A stretch of 64,000 bases of DNA from Psychrobacter arenosus (lineage in GTDB: Bacteria; Pseudomonadota; Gammaproteobacteria; Pseudomonadales; Moraxellaceae): NCBI RefSeq assembly GCF_904848165.1, contig NZ_LR884459.1, forward strand, positions 372,001-436,000, written 5' to 3'. Under the pieces are notes generated by a model that saw nothing but the letters and a program-made list of their open reading frames with translations, did no database searches and was not told the origin of the DNA. A program made the translations under genes and the position numbers. This document shows positions 1 through 9,016 of this stretch, in pieces; position 1 is the stretch's first letter, and every line of letters starts with the position of its first letter.

Positions 1-195
1 AGCCGCCGTATTCAAGCCCCTACTCTGGTCCTACATGGTAGCGCTGATGGCCTAGTGCCACCCGCTCATGGCAAAGATGTAGCCAAGTCTATCCCTAATG
101 CAAAATTCGTCCTTATTGACGGCATGGGACACGATTTAGCCGATTACTATCAGCCCTTTTTAGTCAGTCAAATTCGTCAGCATTTAGACGCTTAG
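1..195 (+). CDS. alpha/beta-hydrolase, C-terminal 64 residues (5' end outside window)
   Basis: Open from the first base and ending at a TAG at 193-195, so only the tail of the protein is visible. It carries the last two parts of an alpha/beta-hydrolase catalytic triad: an acid in HGSADGL after a beta strand (TLVLHG) and the histidine in GMGHDL. The tail is clearly related to the C-terminus of the hydrolase at 5218-6291 (HGSKDRL, GLGHDI), so the two are probably paralogues. Substrate unknown. The family includes esterases and other carboxylic-ester hydrolases; nothing seen here narrows it. Confidence 0.8.
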   Translation, partial: SRRIQAPTLVLHGSADGLVPPAHGKDVAKSIPNAKFVLIDGMGHDLADYYQPFLVSQIRQHLDA

Positions 196-353
196 GGCAA
201 GAGTGATAGTGTTGATAGATGCAGTGCTGATAGCAGCGACAACACTAATATTAATTTAGGGTTACAGTAGCTATTAGCTTAAAGTTAAAAGGTCACTAAT
301 AGGCTAGCTGGTAGATAAACAGATAACTTAATGAATAGAAAAATTAATGAATA

Positions 354-389
354 GAAAAAGGGCACTGGGAGTATTTCCTAAGTGCCCTT
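354..389 (-). terminator. intrinsic terminator after the WG-repeat gene
   Basis: AAGGGCACT at 358-366 pairs perfectly with AGTGCCCTT at 381-389. On the minus strand the stem is followed by a CTTTTTC run (354-360). It lies about 40 bases beyond the stop codon of the minus-strand gene at 428-1447, which it should terminate. Confidence 0.75.
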
Positions 390-427
390 CAACTTGTTGG
401 TTCTCGCAAAAATTGCCCGTTTCAGCA

Positions 428-1447
428 TTAGTCACAATTTACATTAGTGCCTTCTTTATTAATGCAAATCTTGATGCCATTTTTCAAGCTGCCCACCCAA
501 GCTTTATTATTTTTAAACACAAAGGGCTTAACCCCTTGATAGCGAGCGCCTTTATCAACGCCTGCGTCATCAAAACGGAATGGGATGACCAGCTCACCGC
601 CTAGATTTACAAAGCCCCAATTATTAGCAATACGCACGCCTGCCATCCCTTCTGCGAAAGGCATAACCTCATCGAAGGAATAAGTGATCATCGTCACATC
701 GTGGTCATCGACAAACCCCCAACGGCCATCTTGTTGATGCGGATATAACGTCGTAAAGCTGTTACGAGGTGGCGCAGCGTTGCTAGCACCGCTATTGTTA
801 GCAGGACGGTTAGTATTATTAGCATTAGTATTGTTATTGGCGGATTGCGATGCTGGGGCAGATTTAATGATATTGCCTTTTTTATCCAGAGCCTGACCAC
901 CTTGCCCAGCTCTAGTCACTTGGACTCTACCACTGCGATAATCGCCCATAGAGGTAATATCCTTAGAAAAAGAGACAACAACTTTATTGCTGGTATTAAT
1001 GACACCATAACTGCCATTTTTTTTGACGACAATCAGACCATCAGCGACCGGACGGGCCCACCCATTTACCCCATCTGTTAAAATATCGTAGACAGCAGGT
1101 ACGACTTCCAAGCCTTTTAAATTGACATAACCGACTTGATTGCTTCTTTTTACGGGAATTAGCCCACCGCTGATTTTATCCGCAGCCACTTCTTGATAGC
1201 GAGAGAGATCCACGACGCCTTTACCATTTTTATCAATTAAAGCTACGGGAGCTCCTGAGTCCTTTACCGCTAAAAAGTAGCGTGAATCTGCTGTACATGA
1301 GACGTGTTTGTAATAGCTCTTAGGAATCTTACAGCTCGCCGCATTTGCCGGCATGCTGATACTACTGGCCGCTAAAATTAGGGCGGTCGTCAGTAGGTAG
1401 ACTCGGCTAGGTTGGTAACGAGTGACAGGTCGAAACATCGTGGCCAT
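428..1447 (-). CDS. exported WG-repeat protein
   Basis: A 339-residue protein with an N-terminal signal peptide (basic start, hydrophobic stretch around residues 17-33, then ANAASC), so it is likely periplasmic or surface-associated. It contains degenerate WG (KWG) repeats, short beta units of the type VGYVNLKG, YGVINTSNK, WGFVDDHD and WGFVNLGG, each followed by a segment with E/F/V. Two repeat groups (about residues 90-160 and 240-300) are separated by an Asn/Ser-rich linker around 200-230. WG-repeat proteins usually bind partners, and no enzymatic residues are visible. Two Cys pairs near the ends could form disulfides. The first ATG has an AGAGAGA 9 bases upstream; the ATG three codons later is an alternative. 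Function unknown. Confidence 0.8.
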   Translation of the reverse strand: MATMFRPVTRYQPSRVYLLTTALILAASSISMPANAASCKIPKSYYKHVSCTADSRYFLAVKDSGAPVALIDKNGKGVVDLSRYQEVAADKISGGLIPVKRSNQVGYVNLKGLEVVPAVYDILTDGVNGWARPVADGLIVVKKNGSYGVINTSNKVVVSFSKDITSMGDYRSGRVQVTRAGQGGQALDKKGNIIKSAPASQSANNNTNANNTNRPANNSGASNAAPPRNSFTTLYPHQQDGRWGFVDDHDVTMITYSFDEVMPFAEGMAGVRIANNWGFVNLGGELVIPFRFDDAGVDKGARYQGVKPFVFKNNKAWVGSLKNGIKICINKEGTNVNCD

Positions 1448-1791
1448 TATAAATATCTCTCTGATGGGTAGGACGGGTTTTGCTATAAATCTTTAGCGCA
1501 GCTTAGCTCGGCTAATCTAACAAATTTTTTGTGACTCACCAAGATAGCTTCTGTAAGGGTGCATTGGACTGGTTTGCTAGCCGCCATTACCTTAGCACTA
1601 GCTGGATAGCAAAGTACATGACGCTTATACGGGTTAATACACCGTTTACCCCATTTTTACATATAAGCTTATCCTTAAATGCGGTGTACTTACGCAGACA
1701 CCCCTATTTCAGCTTAAAGCCAAACTCAAAAACCCCGAACTTTTAAATCAATCAAATACGTGCAGTAGTCTGCATAATACAAGGAGGTCAG
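1448..1791. other. intergenic gap (344 bases)
   Basis: Divergent spacer between the WG-repeat gene and the DMT permease, so it should hold promoters for both. A TACACCG/CGGTGTA inverted pair (1638-1644 and 1682-1688) is present but widely spaced. A 71-codon GTG-initiated reading frame inside has no recognisable product. Nothing else seen. Confidence 0.5.
1781..1788 (+). promoter_or_regulatory. strong Shine-Dalgarno sequence
   Basis: AAGGAGGT, close to a full complement of the 16S 3' end, ends three bases before the ATG at 1792. It fixes the start of the DMT transporter. Confidence 0.85.
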
Positions 1792-2745
1792 ATGGCGGAC
1801 GTACAGCCACAGCATACCAGTTCACAATCAGCCTCATTAGGGCTTATCATTGGCTGTATTATTTTTGGTCTTGGCAGCCTGATCGTGGCCCATGTGGAGG
1901 TCGGCGGTTATGCAATGGCCTTTTGGCGTTTGGCTATTTCTGGGGTGGTGTTTACCTTACTGGCACGTTGGAAATCGCAACCGACCCCAGCCTCCCGTAA
2001 AGCTTGGATTTATGCGCTGCTCTCCGGTGCCTTTTTAGGGTTTGATTTAGCGTTATGGCACGAGAGTATCTATGCGGTAGGTCCTGGTATCTCGACGCTA
2101 TTGAACAGCTTGCAAATCTTCTTTTTAGCGGCGTTTGGTTATTTTATCTTTAAAGAGCGACAGACGATTTTTCAGCTTATCAGCTTAGTCATTGCGCTAG
2201 TGGGCGTTGCCTTTATTGCCAGCCCTGAGTTTGCGAATAACACCCATGCAGCGCGTGGTTTTATCACCGGAATTATCTCAGGAGCTATGCTCGCCAGCTC
2301 TATGACATTTATTCGCATGACCCACGATGCGGCGCCTACCCCAATATTTATATTGATGCAGCGCATTAGTATCGGCGGTAGTATAGCGATGTTAATCCCT
2401 ATGCTCCTGTTAGACCAAGGCAATATTTTGCCAAATACGTTGAATGAGTTAGGCTGGATTTTAATTTATGGCACGGTTATGCAGTGCTTAGCTTGGGGCT
2501 TGATTGCCTACTCTATACCCAAACTGTCCTTAGCCTTAACCGGCTTACTGCTATTAAGTGAACCCGTAGCCGCGCTATTGATTGACTATCTATGGCTGTA
2601 TAAACCCATCAACTCACTGCAATGGCTCGGGGCGGGCTTGACGATGTTTGCCATTTATTTGGGCTCGCTCAAGCCTAAGCCTTTGCTAGCCGATGCTAAG
2701 TTACGCCGTTATCGTTTCTTTGCTCGTTTTTATCGTCGCCGTTAG
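1792..2745 (+). CDS. DMT-superfamily (EamA) transporter
   Basis: A 317-residue inner-membrane protein with about ten hydrophobic helices arranged as two EamA repeats (about residues 15-145 and 155-290). Family features seen are the Gly-rich first helix (LGLIIGCIIFGLGS), the FWRLAISG segment after helix 2, and a LLSEPVAALL segment near the end that mirrors the LLxPxxxxL of EamA carriers. Members export amino acids or other small metabolites; the substrate cannot be told from sequence. The C-terminus is short and very basic (LRRYRFFARFYRRR), consistent with a cytoplasmic positive-inside tail. It is a single gene followed directly by the repeat block at 2767. Confidence 0.88.
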   Translation: MADVQPQHTSSQSASLGLIIGCIIFGLGSLIVAHVEVGGYAMAFWRLAISGVVFTLLARWKSQPTPASRKAWIYALLSGAFLGFDLALWHESIYAVGPGISTLLNSLQIFFLAAFGYFIFKERQTIFQLISLVIALVGVAFIASPEFANNTHAARGFITGIISGAMLASSMTFIRMTHDAAPTPIFILMQRISIGGSIAMLIPMLLLDQGNILPNTLNELGWILIYGTVMQCLAWGLIAYSIPKLSLALTGLLLLSEPVAALLIDYLWLYKPINSLQWLGAGLTMFAIYLGSLKPKPLLADAKLRRYRFFARFYRRR

Positions 2746-2766
2746 TTTTTATATTATTATAATGGG

Positions 2767-3162
2767 AAATCCCTCCCCAACCCTCCCTTTATAAAAGGGA
2801 GTGAGCAACATTTATTGAAATCTCAAGAGATTTGCAATCTGACCTTTTCAAACAGGTTAGGAGCACCACTTCGCAAGACGAGAATTTTCTTCAAATCATT
2901 ACTATTGAATCTCTTCTTTTACAAAAGTGAGGGGGCAAAACCTATTGAAATCTTAAAAGTTTTGTAGTCCCCCTTTAAAAAGGGGGATTTAGGGGGATTT
3001 AGGGGGATTTTCTTTAAGCCATTACTATCAAATCCCTCCCCAACCCTCCCTTTACAAAAGGGAGGGAGTAAAACCTATTGAATTCTTAAAATATTTGCAA
3101 TCCCCCTTTTTAAACGGCTGAGAAGCACTGCTTCGCAATAGGGGGATTTTCTCTAAACCATT
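2767..3162. repeat. three tandem imperfect copies of a 120-140 base hairpin-rich repeat
   Basis: Copies start near 2767, 2908 and 3030. Each begins with AAATCCCTCCCCAACCCTCC or a decayed form. It then forms a CTCCCTTT/AAAGGGAG hairpin (2783-2801 and 3046-3064), continues with TATTGAA-TCTTAA-TTTGCA and a CCCCCTTT/GGGGG segment, and ends in ATTTTCT-AA-CCATTACTAT. The middle copy is the most diverged at its start. The first and third share an insert with GAGCAC/GAAGCACT-CTTCGCAA that the second lacks. No coding potential. It looks like a dispersed intergenic repeat (REP/MITE-like) that multiplied locally; whether it occurs elsewhere in the genome cannot be seen here. Confidence 0.75.
2981..3010. 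repeat. three perfect 10-base repeats AGGGGGATTT
   Basis: Three uninterrupted copies of AGGGGGATTT follow a CCCCCTTT/AAAGGGGG hairpin (2969-2986). This is a small slippage-type expansion inside the second copy of the larger repeat. Confidence 0.9.
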
Positions 3163-3163
3163 A

Positions 3164-3198
3164 AAAAAGGGAGCCTACTTGAATTAGGCTCCCTTTTT
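3164..3198 (-). terminator. intrinsic terminator after uraA (bidirectional)
   Basis: AAAAAGGGAGCCTA (3164-3177) pairs with TAGGCTCCCTTTTT (3185-3198) around a 7-base loop. It has A and T runs on both sides, so it can stop transcription from uraA (minus, ending at 3248) and any read-through from the plus strand. Confidence 0.88.
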
Positions 3199-3247
3199 AT
3201 CAGCTGCGTTCTATAAATGCGTGCTTAGTCGTTCATCAGCAATAGTA

Positions 3248-4639
3248 TTAAACCTTATCGGATTGACGGTTAAACAAAGCGTTTAGGATAATCGCCGCTA
3301 AAGTAGCGGTACCAATCCCGCCCAAATCAAAACCACCTAAATGTAGGTTAAAGTTACCCGCGCCCATGATGACCGTGACCGCAGCAATAATAAGGTTGCT
3401 GTTTTTGCTAAAGTCGATGTTGTTATCGATCCAAATTTTTACCCCAGCTACGGCAATAAGACCGAAGACTACGATAGACGCACCGCCTAATAACGCCGGT
3501 GGGATACTTTGGATTAGTGCACCAAACTTAGGTGATAGACCTAACAATATCGCCACGACACCGGCTAGGACGAAAATCGTAGTACTGTAGACCTTAGTGA
3601 CCGCCATTACGCCAATATTTTCCGCATAAGTCGTCACGCCAGTACCACCAAAGCCGGCAGAAAATGTCGTTGCCAAGCCATCTGCAAGAAATGAGCGACC
3701 GATATAAGGGGTTACGCGCGATTTCGTCATACCCTCTACCGCTTTAAAGTGGCCTAAGTTTTCAGCAATGAGAATAAAAGCTACGGGTACGATTAAGATA
3801 ATGGCATTTAATTCAAAGGTAGGGGTATGTAAAGAAGGCAGGCCAACCCAAGCTGCTTGCTGCACACCGCTAAAGTCGATCGGTGTGCCGTAGCCTAGAC
3901 CATTAGTCACAACGTAATAAATAAGGTAAGACAAAATCAAACCAACCAACAATAGCAGACGACGTAACATGCCGCGGGTAAAGATGGCTACACTACTAAT
4001 TAACAGCACCGTTAAAGTCGCCATCCAAGCATCAAACTGATTGGCAGAGACCCCTTGGATAGTCACTGGCGCTAAGTTTAGACCGATAATCATCACGATA
4101 GCCCCTGTCACCACAGGTGGCATCAAACGCTCAATCCAACCGGTACCCGCCTTCATGACCAATAAACCCACTGCCGCATAAATCGCGCCACAAGCCATGA
4201 TACCGCCAAGGGCGACGCTTAGGTTGGCGTTAGGGCCACTGCCTGAATAAGCCGTAGCCGCGATGACTGGGCCAATAAAGGCAAAGCTTGAGCCCAGATA
4301 GCTCGGCATGCGACCACCAGTAATCATAAAGAACATGATGGTACAGATGCCGGACATCAAAATAGCGAGGTTGGCATCAAAGCCCATCAATAGCGGAGCT
4401 AATACTGTCGCGCCAAACATAGCAAAGGTATGCTGCACCGCCAATAAGACACTTTTACCCGGTGGCAAGTACTCATTAATAGCGACCGCGTGTTGGTCTA
4501 AGTTACCTTGAAAAGGCCGCCAAGTTGGAAACCATTCCCCGTTGTCAAAGTCAGGATTATGTTGGGGGCCAGAGTCTTCTAAGGCACCGTTGTGAGATAA
4601 CGAAGTATCTGAGTCTGTCGTGGGGTGGTTTAGCGCCAT
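3248..4639 (-). CDS. uraA: uracil/pyrimidine permease of the NCS2 family (UraA/RutG type)
   Basis: A 463-residue inner-membrane protein with about 14 hydrophobic segments, the size of NCS2 nucleobase:proton symporters. Diagnostic NCS2 segments are present: QHTFAMFGATVLAP near the start, LIAENLGH in the middle and GTGVTTYAENIGVM after it. The two glutamates in these last motifs are the nucleobase-binding acids of UraA. A hydrophilic N-terminus of about 60 residues is longer than in E. coli UraA and resembles RutG-type permeases. AAGGA lies 8 bases before the ATG. Likely role is uptake of uracil or a related pyrimidine; xanthine/uric-acid subfamilies are less likely from the motifs. Single gene with its own terminator. 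Confidence 0.88.
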   Translation of the reverse strand: MALNHPTTDSDTSLSHNGALEDSGPQHNPDFDNGEWFPTWRPFQGNLDQHAVAINEYLPPGKSVLLAVQHTFAMFGATVLAPLLMGFDANLAILMSGICTIMFFMITGGRMPSYLGSSFAFIGPVIAATAYSGSGPNANLSVALGGIMACGAIYAAVGLLVMKAGTGWIERLMPPVVTGAIVMIIGLNLAPVTIQGVSANQFDAWMATLTVLLISSVAIFTRGMLRRLLLLVGLILSYLIYYVVTNGLGYGTPIDFSGVQQAAWVGLPSLHTPTFELNAIILIVPVAFILIAENLGHFKAVEGMTKSRVTPYIGRSFLADGLATTFSAGFGGTGVTTYAENIGVMAVTKVYSTTIFVLAGVVAILLGLSPKFGALIQSIPPALLGGASIVVFGLIAVAGVKIWIDNNIDFSKNSNLIIAAVTVIMGAGNFNLHLGGFDLGGIGTATLAAIILNALFNRQSDKV

Positions 4640-5217
4640 AGTGAAGTCCTTAAATTCGGGAGAGGAAGAGGCTGTTGCGGGTACACGGTAGAGCTTGCGG
4701 CTTCAGCAGTATTATGGTGGCCAGCTTGCCAACCAGTATGCCTAATTTATGTTATAAACAAGTTATAAATGCGCTAATTGTCATCAACTTGTCATAACCT
4801 CTTGCTAATTTTGATATTAGCTTAGTGGCGACTGAAGGCTTTTATTAGTGGTCTCAAATGCGATTATTTTAGAGTTTAAGTACGAGTTAATTCGCCTTTA
4901 AATCTTAGCGAATGACTCTCCAATCTCTAAATCAGGCACTTTCTAATCTATAGACCAACCACATTATGAGTTAGAAAAACCAGCCAAGAGACCCTGCATA
5001 AAGCTGCCTAGGATGCCGCGCGAGAGAATTGTACCGAATTAGTGACTTGATAGCGATGCTTTTACCCGTTGGCTGGCCATTTTTATCTCAGCTGCTCGCT
5101 ATTTCCACTGCTATTTAGAGCAAATTTTTTATTAAAGCTTGTTTTCTCTGTATTTGCTCAAGGCTTATATTCTCGCAACAGCCCTTCATTCCTCTTAATG
5201 AGCGTGCGTGACCTTTC
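4640..5217. other. intergenic gap (578 bases)
   Basis: Divergent AT-rich spacer between uraA and the hydrolase gene. The uraA Shine-Dalgarno (AAGGA on the minus strand) sits just right of 4639. TTATAA and CAACTTGT-like motifs recur around 4750-4795. I see no open reading frame with a good start signal, no tRNA and no recognisable riboswitch. Confidence 0.45.
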
Positions 5218-6291
5218 ATGACTACCCTTAGCACCATATCTACTGTTAACACCCTTAATATTACCGACTCCCCTTATAAGATTAAGCGCAAGCGCTCTAA
5301 ATACGCGAGCTTTATGAAAGCTTATAGGGTGCGCACTCCCAAATATAAATTTTATGTGGAATGTGGTGGTGACACCGCAGCACCCGTGGTCTTACTTATC
5401 ATGGGTTTAGGGGCGCAGTTTTTAGTATGGCCCAATGAATTTTGCCAGCACCTTATTGATGCCGGTTTTCAAGTGGTACGCTTTGATAATCGCGATTGTG
5501 GCAAGTCTAGTAAATTCAAACATAAAAACGCCCTGACTACCCAGCATCTCACCTTAACCCGCCAGCTCAAATTACTGGCACAATTTAAATTGGGAGTAAA
5601 GCTGCCCTCATTAGGTCGCTACTACCGCCGTATCTATGACGAGAGTGCTACCCATGAGCTGCCTATTCCTTATTATTTAACCGATATGGCAGAGGACACT
5701 TATCATTTATTGAATGCTTTGCAAATCGAGCGCTGCCATATTATAGGTATGTCGATGGGCGGCATGATTGCGCAAATTATAGCCGCCGAACATCCTGAGC
5801 GAGTGATCAGTTTGGGTTTACTTTCCACTAGCAACAATAGACTTTTATTACCAGTGCCTAGCGTGAAAACGCTTAGAAATCTTATGCGTACTGCCCCACC
5901 TAAACAAGATGTAGAAGCGGTCATTGCTCATAATGTCGCCCTACTCAAGACCATCAGCTCAGCACAATATTTTGATGATAAGTCGGCCTATGACAAGGCT
6001 CGCGTCTTATATGACCGGCGCTTTTATCCTAAAGGCGTCACTCGCCACCTATTGGCTATCTTAGCGACCGGCTCTCTACGTCCCTATAATGCGCGAACTA
6101 AGGCAGCCACCTTGGTCGTTCACGGCAGCAAGGATCGATTGCTGTCTGCCACGCATGGGCGTGAGCTAGCTAGAGCTATACCCGATGCCAAATTTGAGCT
6201 GATTAAAGGGTTAGGTCATGACATTCCCGTTGAGTTAGCTGCCGAGATTAGCCGCTTATTCGTTGAGCATTTTAAGGCGGCTCAAGCCTGA
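5218..6291 (+). CDS. alpha/beta-hydrolase
   Basis: A 357-residue protein with a complete triad: nucleophile Ser179 in GMSMGG, Asp306 in HGSKDRL and His334 in GLGHDI. The oxyanion-loop sequence is IMGLGAQ, followed by FDNRDCGKS, a pattern shared with RdmC-like and related alpha/beta esterases. The lid region (about 120-160) is basic. There is no signal peptide, so it is probably cytoplasmic. The C-terminal 60 residues match the partial hydrolase at 1-195, suggesting gene duplication. The weak start context (no clear Shine-Dalgarno before the ATG at 5218) leaves the first 30 Thr/Ser-rich residues uncertain. Substrate unknown. Confidence 0.85.
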   Translation: MTTLSTISTVNTLNITDSPYKIKRKRSKYASFMKAYRVRTPKYKFYVECGGDTAAPVVLLIMGLGAQFLVWPNEFCQHLIDAGFQVVRFDNRDCGKSSKFKHKNALTTQHLTLTRQLKLLAQFKLGVKLPSLGRYYRRIYDESATHELPIPYYLTDMAEDTYHLLNALQIERCHIIGMSMGGMIAQIIAAEHPERVISLGLLSTSNNRLLLPVPSVKTLRNLMRTAPPKQDVEAVIAHNVALLKTISSAQYFDDKSAYDKARVLYDRRFYPKGVTRHLLAILATGSLRPYNARTKAATLVVHGSKDRLLSATHGRELARAIPDAKFELIKGLGHDIPVELAAEISRLFVEHFKAAQA

Positions 6292-6299
6292 CTTGAGCC
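6279..6299 (+). other. perfect stem-loop across the hydrolase stop codon
   Basis: GGCTCAAG (6279-6286) pairs with CTTGAGCC (6292-6299). The 5-base loop CCTGA holds the TGA stop of the upstream gene. It is followed by TTAAAAAAA rather than a U tract, so it is not a standard intrinsic terminator on the plus strand. It may act as an mRNA 3' end stabiliser. Confidence 0.6.
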
Positions 6300-6512
6300 T
6301 TAAAAAAAGCTTGGTACTCACAGTGTAATAAGTCGTAATAGTTAGATATTATTTTACCTATCACTTTAGCAAAGTCACTTCATAACCCCTCTGAATTCAT
6401 ACTATAAAACTGATTCAAAAATTATTTGTCTATACATTAATAAACCCCTTGGATTATGGCTATTGCATCAGTTATGCTATAGCTAACTTTAAGGCATTAT
6501 TGATGTAATATT

Positions 6513-7961
6513 ATGATTAGTGTATTCGATTTATTCAAAATTGGTATTGGTCCCTCCAGCTCACATACCGTCGGCCCAATGGTGGCTGCTAATACTTTCT
6601 TATCGGCAGTTGCTAGCCATTTTGACTTGACCGCCGTTGAGCGTATAGAGGTGGAACTTTTTGGCTCCTTAGCGGCAACCGGCAAAGGTCACGCGACTGA
6701 TACGGCTATCCTGTTAGGGTTACAAGGTCATCAGCCTAGTACTATTGATACTCGCCTAACCGAAGAGTATCTCGCCCCTATATTTAATGAGCACACGCTG
6801 ATGCTAAACGGCACGCATCAAGTCGCGTTTCATTATGAGCAAGATGTGCTTTGGCATGGCGATATTGTGCTGCCTTACCACCCGAATGCTTTAACGCTAC
6901 GGGTCTATTTCGCTGAGCAGGCGGGCTATGCGCAAAGTACTTATCAGCAAACCTATTATTCGATTGGCGGTGGTTTCATTATCAATGAAGAGGCGGCAGG
7001 CAATCCTGATGTGGATCAAGCCAACCCTTCTATTGGCGCTATCCCCTACCCGTTTAATAGTGCAGCCGAGCTGTTTGACCAATGTCAGCAGCATAACTTA
7101 AGCATTAGTGAGTTAGTGATGGCGAACGAGTGCCATTATCGTGAGCGCGAGGCCGTACTCGAGTATCTAGATGCTATTTGGCAAGTGATGCAAGATTGCG
7201 TGACCGCAGGCTGTCGCAATGAAGGCATCTTACCTGGTGGCCTGAATGTGAAACGCCGTGCTCATGACTTATACCAACAGCTATCGCTTGAGTTTGACCA
7301 ACCTGCTGCGAATAATGACCGCTTGCAAGCGATGGAGTGGATTAACTTATATGCGTTAGCGGTGAATGAAGAAAACGCCAATGGCGGTAAAGTCGTCACA
7401 GCACCTACCAACGGCGCAGCGGGCATTATTCCGGCGGTGCTGCATTACTATCGTGATTTTTTACCCAGCTATAGTATGAACGGTGTTCATGATTTCTTAT
7501 TAGTCGCCACCGCTATTGGCAGCTTAATTAAGCAAAACGCTTCGATTTCTGGCGCAGAAGTAGGTTGTCAAGGCGAGGTCGGCTCGGCCAGCTCGATGGC
7601 AGCGGGCGCGCTGGCACAAATACTAGGCGGCAATGTCGCGCAATGTTTAAATGCGGCTGAGATTGGCATTGAGCATAACTTAGGGTTAACTTGTGACCCC
7701 ATCGGTGGCTTGGTGCAGGTGCCTTGTATTGAGCGCAATGCTATGGCTGCGGTTAAAGCCATCAATGCCGCTCGCCTCGCCTGCCGTGGTAATGGCGAGC
7801 ACTGCGTCTCTTTAGATAAAGTTATCCAAACCATGAAGCAAACGGGTGCGGATATGTCGGATAAATATAAAGAAACGGCTCGCGGTGGGTTAGCGGTCTA
7901 TGCCGATAGTCGTATTCCTACGGCTACTGTTGGCGTGACGGTGAACTATAGCCAGTGTTAA
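6513..7961 (+). CDS. sdaA: L-serine ammonia-lyase, iron-sulfur dependent
   Basis: Converts L-serine to pyruvate and ammonia in the cytoplasm. At 482 residues it is a single-chain type with both alpha and beta domains; E. coli SdaA is about 454. The N-terminus has the family signature [16 protein letters not shown]. The [4Fe-4S] cysteines are visible as Cys352 ([12 protein letters not shown]), Cys394 (LTCDPIGG) and Cys405 (VPCIERN); their spacing of 42 and 11 residues is that of characterised bacterial enzymes. The last residue is also Cys482, matching the C-terminal tail cysteine known to enter the active site in this family. The start is fixed by homology (MISVFD); the upstream Shine-Dalgarno is poor. 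Flanked by its own terminator. Confidence 0.95.
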   Translation: MISVFDLFKIGIGPSSSHTVGPMVAANTFLSAVASHFDLTAVERIEVELFGSLAATGKGHATDTAILLGLQGHQPSTIDTRLTEEYLAPIFNEHTLMLNGTHQVAFHYEQDVLWHGDIVLPYHPNALTLRVYFAEQAGYAQSTYQQTYYSIGGGFIINEEAAGNPDVDQANPSIGAIPYPFNSAAELFDQCQQHNLSISELVMANECHYREREAVLEYLDAIWQVMQDCVTAGCRNEGILPGGLNVKRRAHDLYQQLSLEFDQPAANNDRLQAMEWINLYALAVNEENANGGKVVTAPTNGAAGIIPAVLHYYRDFLPSYSMNGVHDFLLVATAIGSLIKQNASISGAEVGCQGEVGSASSMAAGALAQILGGNVAQCLNAAEIGIEHNLGLTCDPIGGLVQVPCIERNAMAAVKAINAARLACRGNGEHCVSLDKVIQTMKQTGADMSDKYKETARGGLAVYADSRIPTATVGVTVNYSQC

Positions 7962-8043
7962 TAATGGTCTTGCAGCTATCTACCATATAGCGCTTAAAGT
8001 GATTCACGGTTAATAAAACTAGCAGTTATAAAAAATAACGCCC

Positions 8044-8074
8044 AAAAAAAAGCACCCGATTCGGGTGCTTTTTT
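8044..8074 (+). terminator. bidirectional intrinsic terminator between sdaA and the DUF4377 gene
   Basis: GCACCCG (8052-8058) and CGGGTGC (8062-8068) form a tight hairpin with a 3-base loop, preceded by eight A and followed by six T. It serves convergent sdaA (plus) and the lipoprotein gene (minus). Confidence 0.9.
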
Positions 8075-8125
8075 ACATCTAAAACTGACTGTAGTTGTTC
8101 AATTAGGGTTTATTTAACCAATAAT

Positions 8126-8524
8126 TTATTCAGCAGTTTTAGAAATCACGTCATTTAGAATCCAAACTGGGCTTACTACGCCAGATTCAGTATCCGCAAC
8201 GGCTTCTTGACGCACGTCTAACATATAACGATAGTTAGGCTCATAAGTAAAACCTTGGATATTACCGTTCATAGTCGTGTAGTTTTTCTGATGCGCTTGA
8301 CGATACTGGATACATTCTGATTTCACAGTATTACCCGCAGTATCAACGATCTCACAAACCGCTTTACGAGGAGCAATCTCAACTTTAAAGCTTGGGATTG
8401 GCACCACTTTCACTTTCATAGGCTGGCCTTCAACGACCATGACTTTTTCGTCAACAAGACTTTGAGTAGAGCAACCAGTGGCAGCAAAAGCAGTTAATAG
8501 AGCAGCGATAGCTAACTTTTTCAT
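8126..8524 (-). CDS. DUF4377 lipoprotein
   Basis: A 132-residue precursor with a short signal peptide and a lipobox ending at Cys18 (FAATGC), so probably anchored to the outer membrane. The C-terminal part has the DUF4377 pattern: a Cys-containing strand, then IQGFTYEPNYRYMLDVRQE, the consensus seen in the domain attached to some HslJ/META proteins. The two further Cys (VCEIVD, SECIQY) may form a disulfide in the periplasm. AAGGTG lies 7 bases before the ATG. Function unknown; members occur as stand-alone envelope proteins in Moraxellaceae and other gammaproteobacteria. Confidence 0.82.
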   Translation of the reverse strand: MKKLAIAALLTAFAATGCSTQSLVDEKVMVVEGQPMKVKVVPIPSFKVEIAPRKAVCEIVDTAGNTVKSECIQYRQAHQKNYTTMNGNIQGFTYEPNYRYMLDVRQEAVADTESGVVSPVWILNDVISKTAE

Positions 8525-9016
8525 AAATACACCTTAAATTTATCAATAGTTAAATAGATAGTAAGAACAGACGGTTTTATTTTTGGTTACTCTCTATAAT
8601 CATTGATAACCTTAGATCATTTTTACTTTTATCTTTAGAGAGTGACTAACTTATTCCTCTGCCTTACTTAATAGCGACTGCCCATCTCACAATCAAACCT
8701 CAGCGTCTGCTCATATTTGACTAACTCATCTCTGTATCAGTCTATATTAACGGACATTCAATTTGTTAATGAGGCCGCAGTCATTCTTTGAGTACATTAA
8801 GAAGTATAAAAGGGCAAACCTTTGCCCTCTATAACTTGTTTGTAACTTAACGTCAGCTTATGCAACAGCCTTCTTATTTAGTACTTAATTACCACAGTAC
8901 CTACTTACTAAAGTGGTTGTATAAAATCAGTCAAGTCGAAACTTAAGAATGACCTATCAATAATAAAAGGATAGCTATAACTAATAGCAGTAGCTATCAG
9001 CAATATCTATAAACGT
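8525..9016. other. intergenic gap (492 bases)
   Basis: Spacer between two minus-strand genes. It contains the inverted repeat at 8586-8646 (listed separately) and a short hairpin AGGGCAA/TTGCCCT at 8811-8828. On the minus strand the short hairpin is followed by TTTATA and could weakly terminate argJ transcripts 190 bases beyond that gene. No open reading frame of note. Confidence 0.45.
8586..8646. promoter_or_regulatory. 11-base inverted repeat upstream of the DUF4377 lipoprotein
   Basis: GTTACTCTCTA (8586-8596) and TAGAGAGTGAC (8636-8646) are inverted copies with one G:T mismatch, 39 bases apart, 62-122 bases upstream of the lipoprotein ATG. The position is where an operator or long 5' leader stem would sit. 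Regulator unknown. Confidence 0.35.

Noticed and set aside
347..604. Plus-strand frame of 85 codons opposite the WG-repeat gene end
   Set aside because: It overlaps a terminator and a well-supported minus-strand gene, and has no recognisable product.
1531..1746. 71-codon frame between the WG-repeat and DMT genes
   Set aside because: GTG start without ribosome site, low-complexity hydrophobic product, no family match; treated as spacer.
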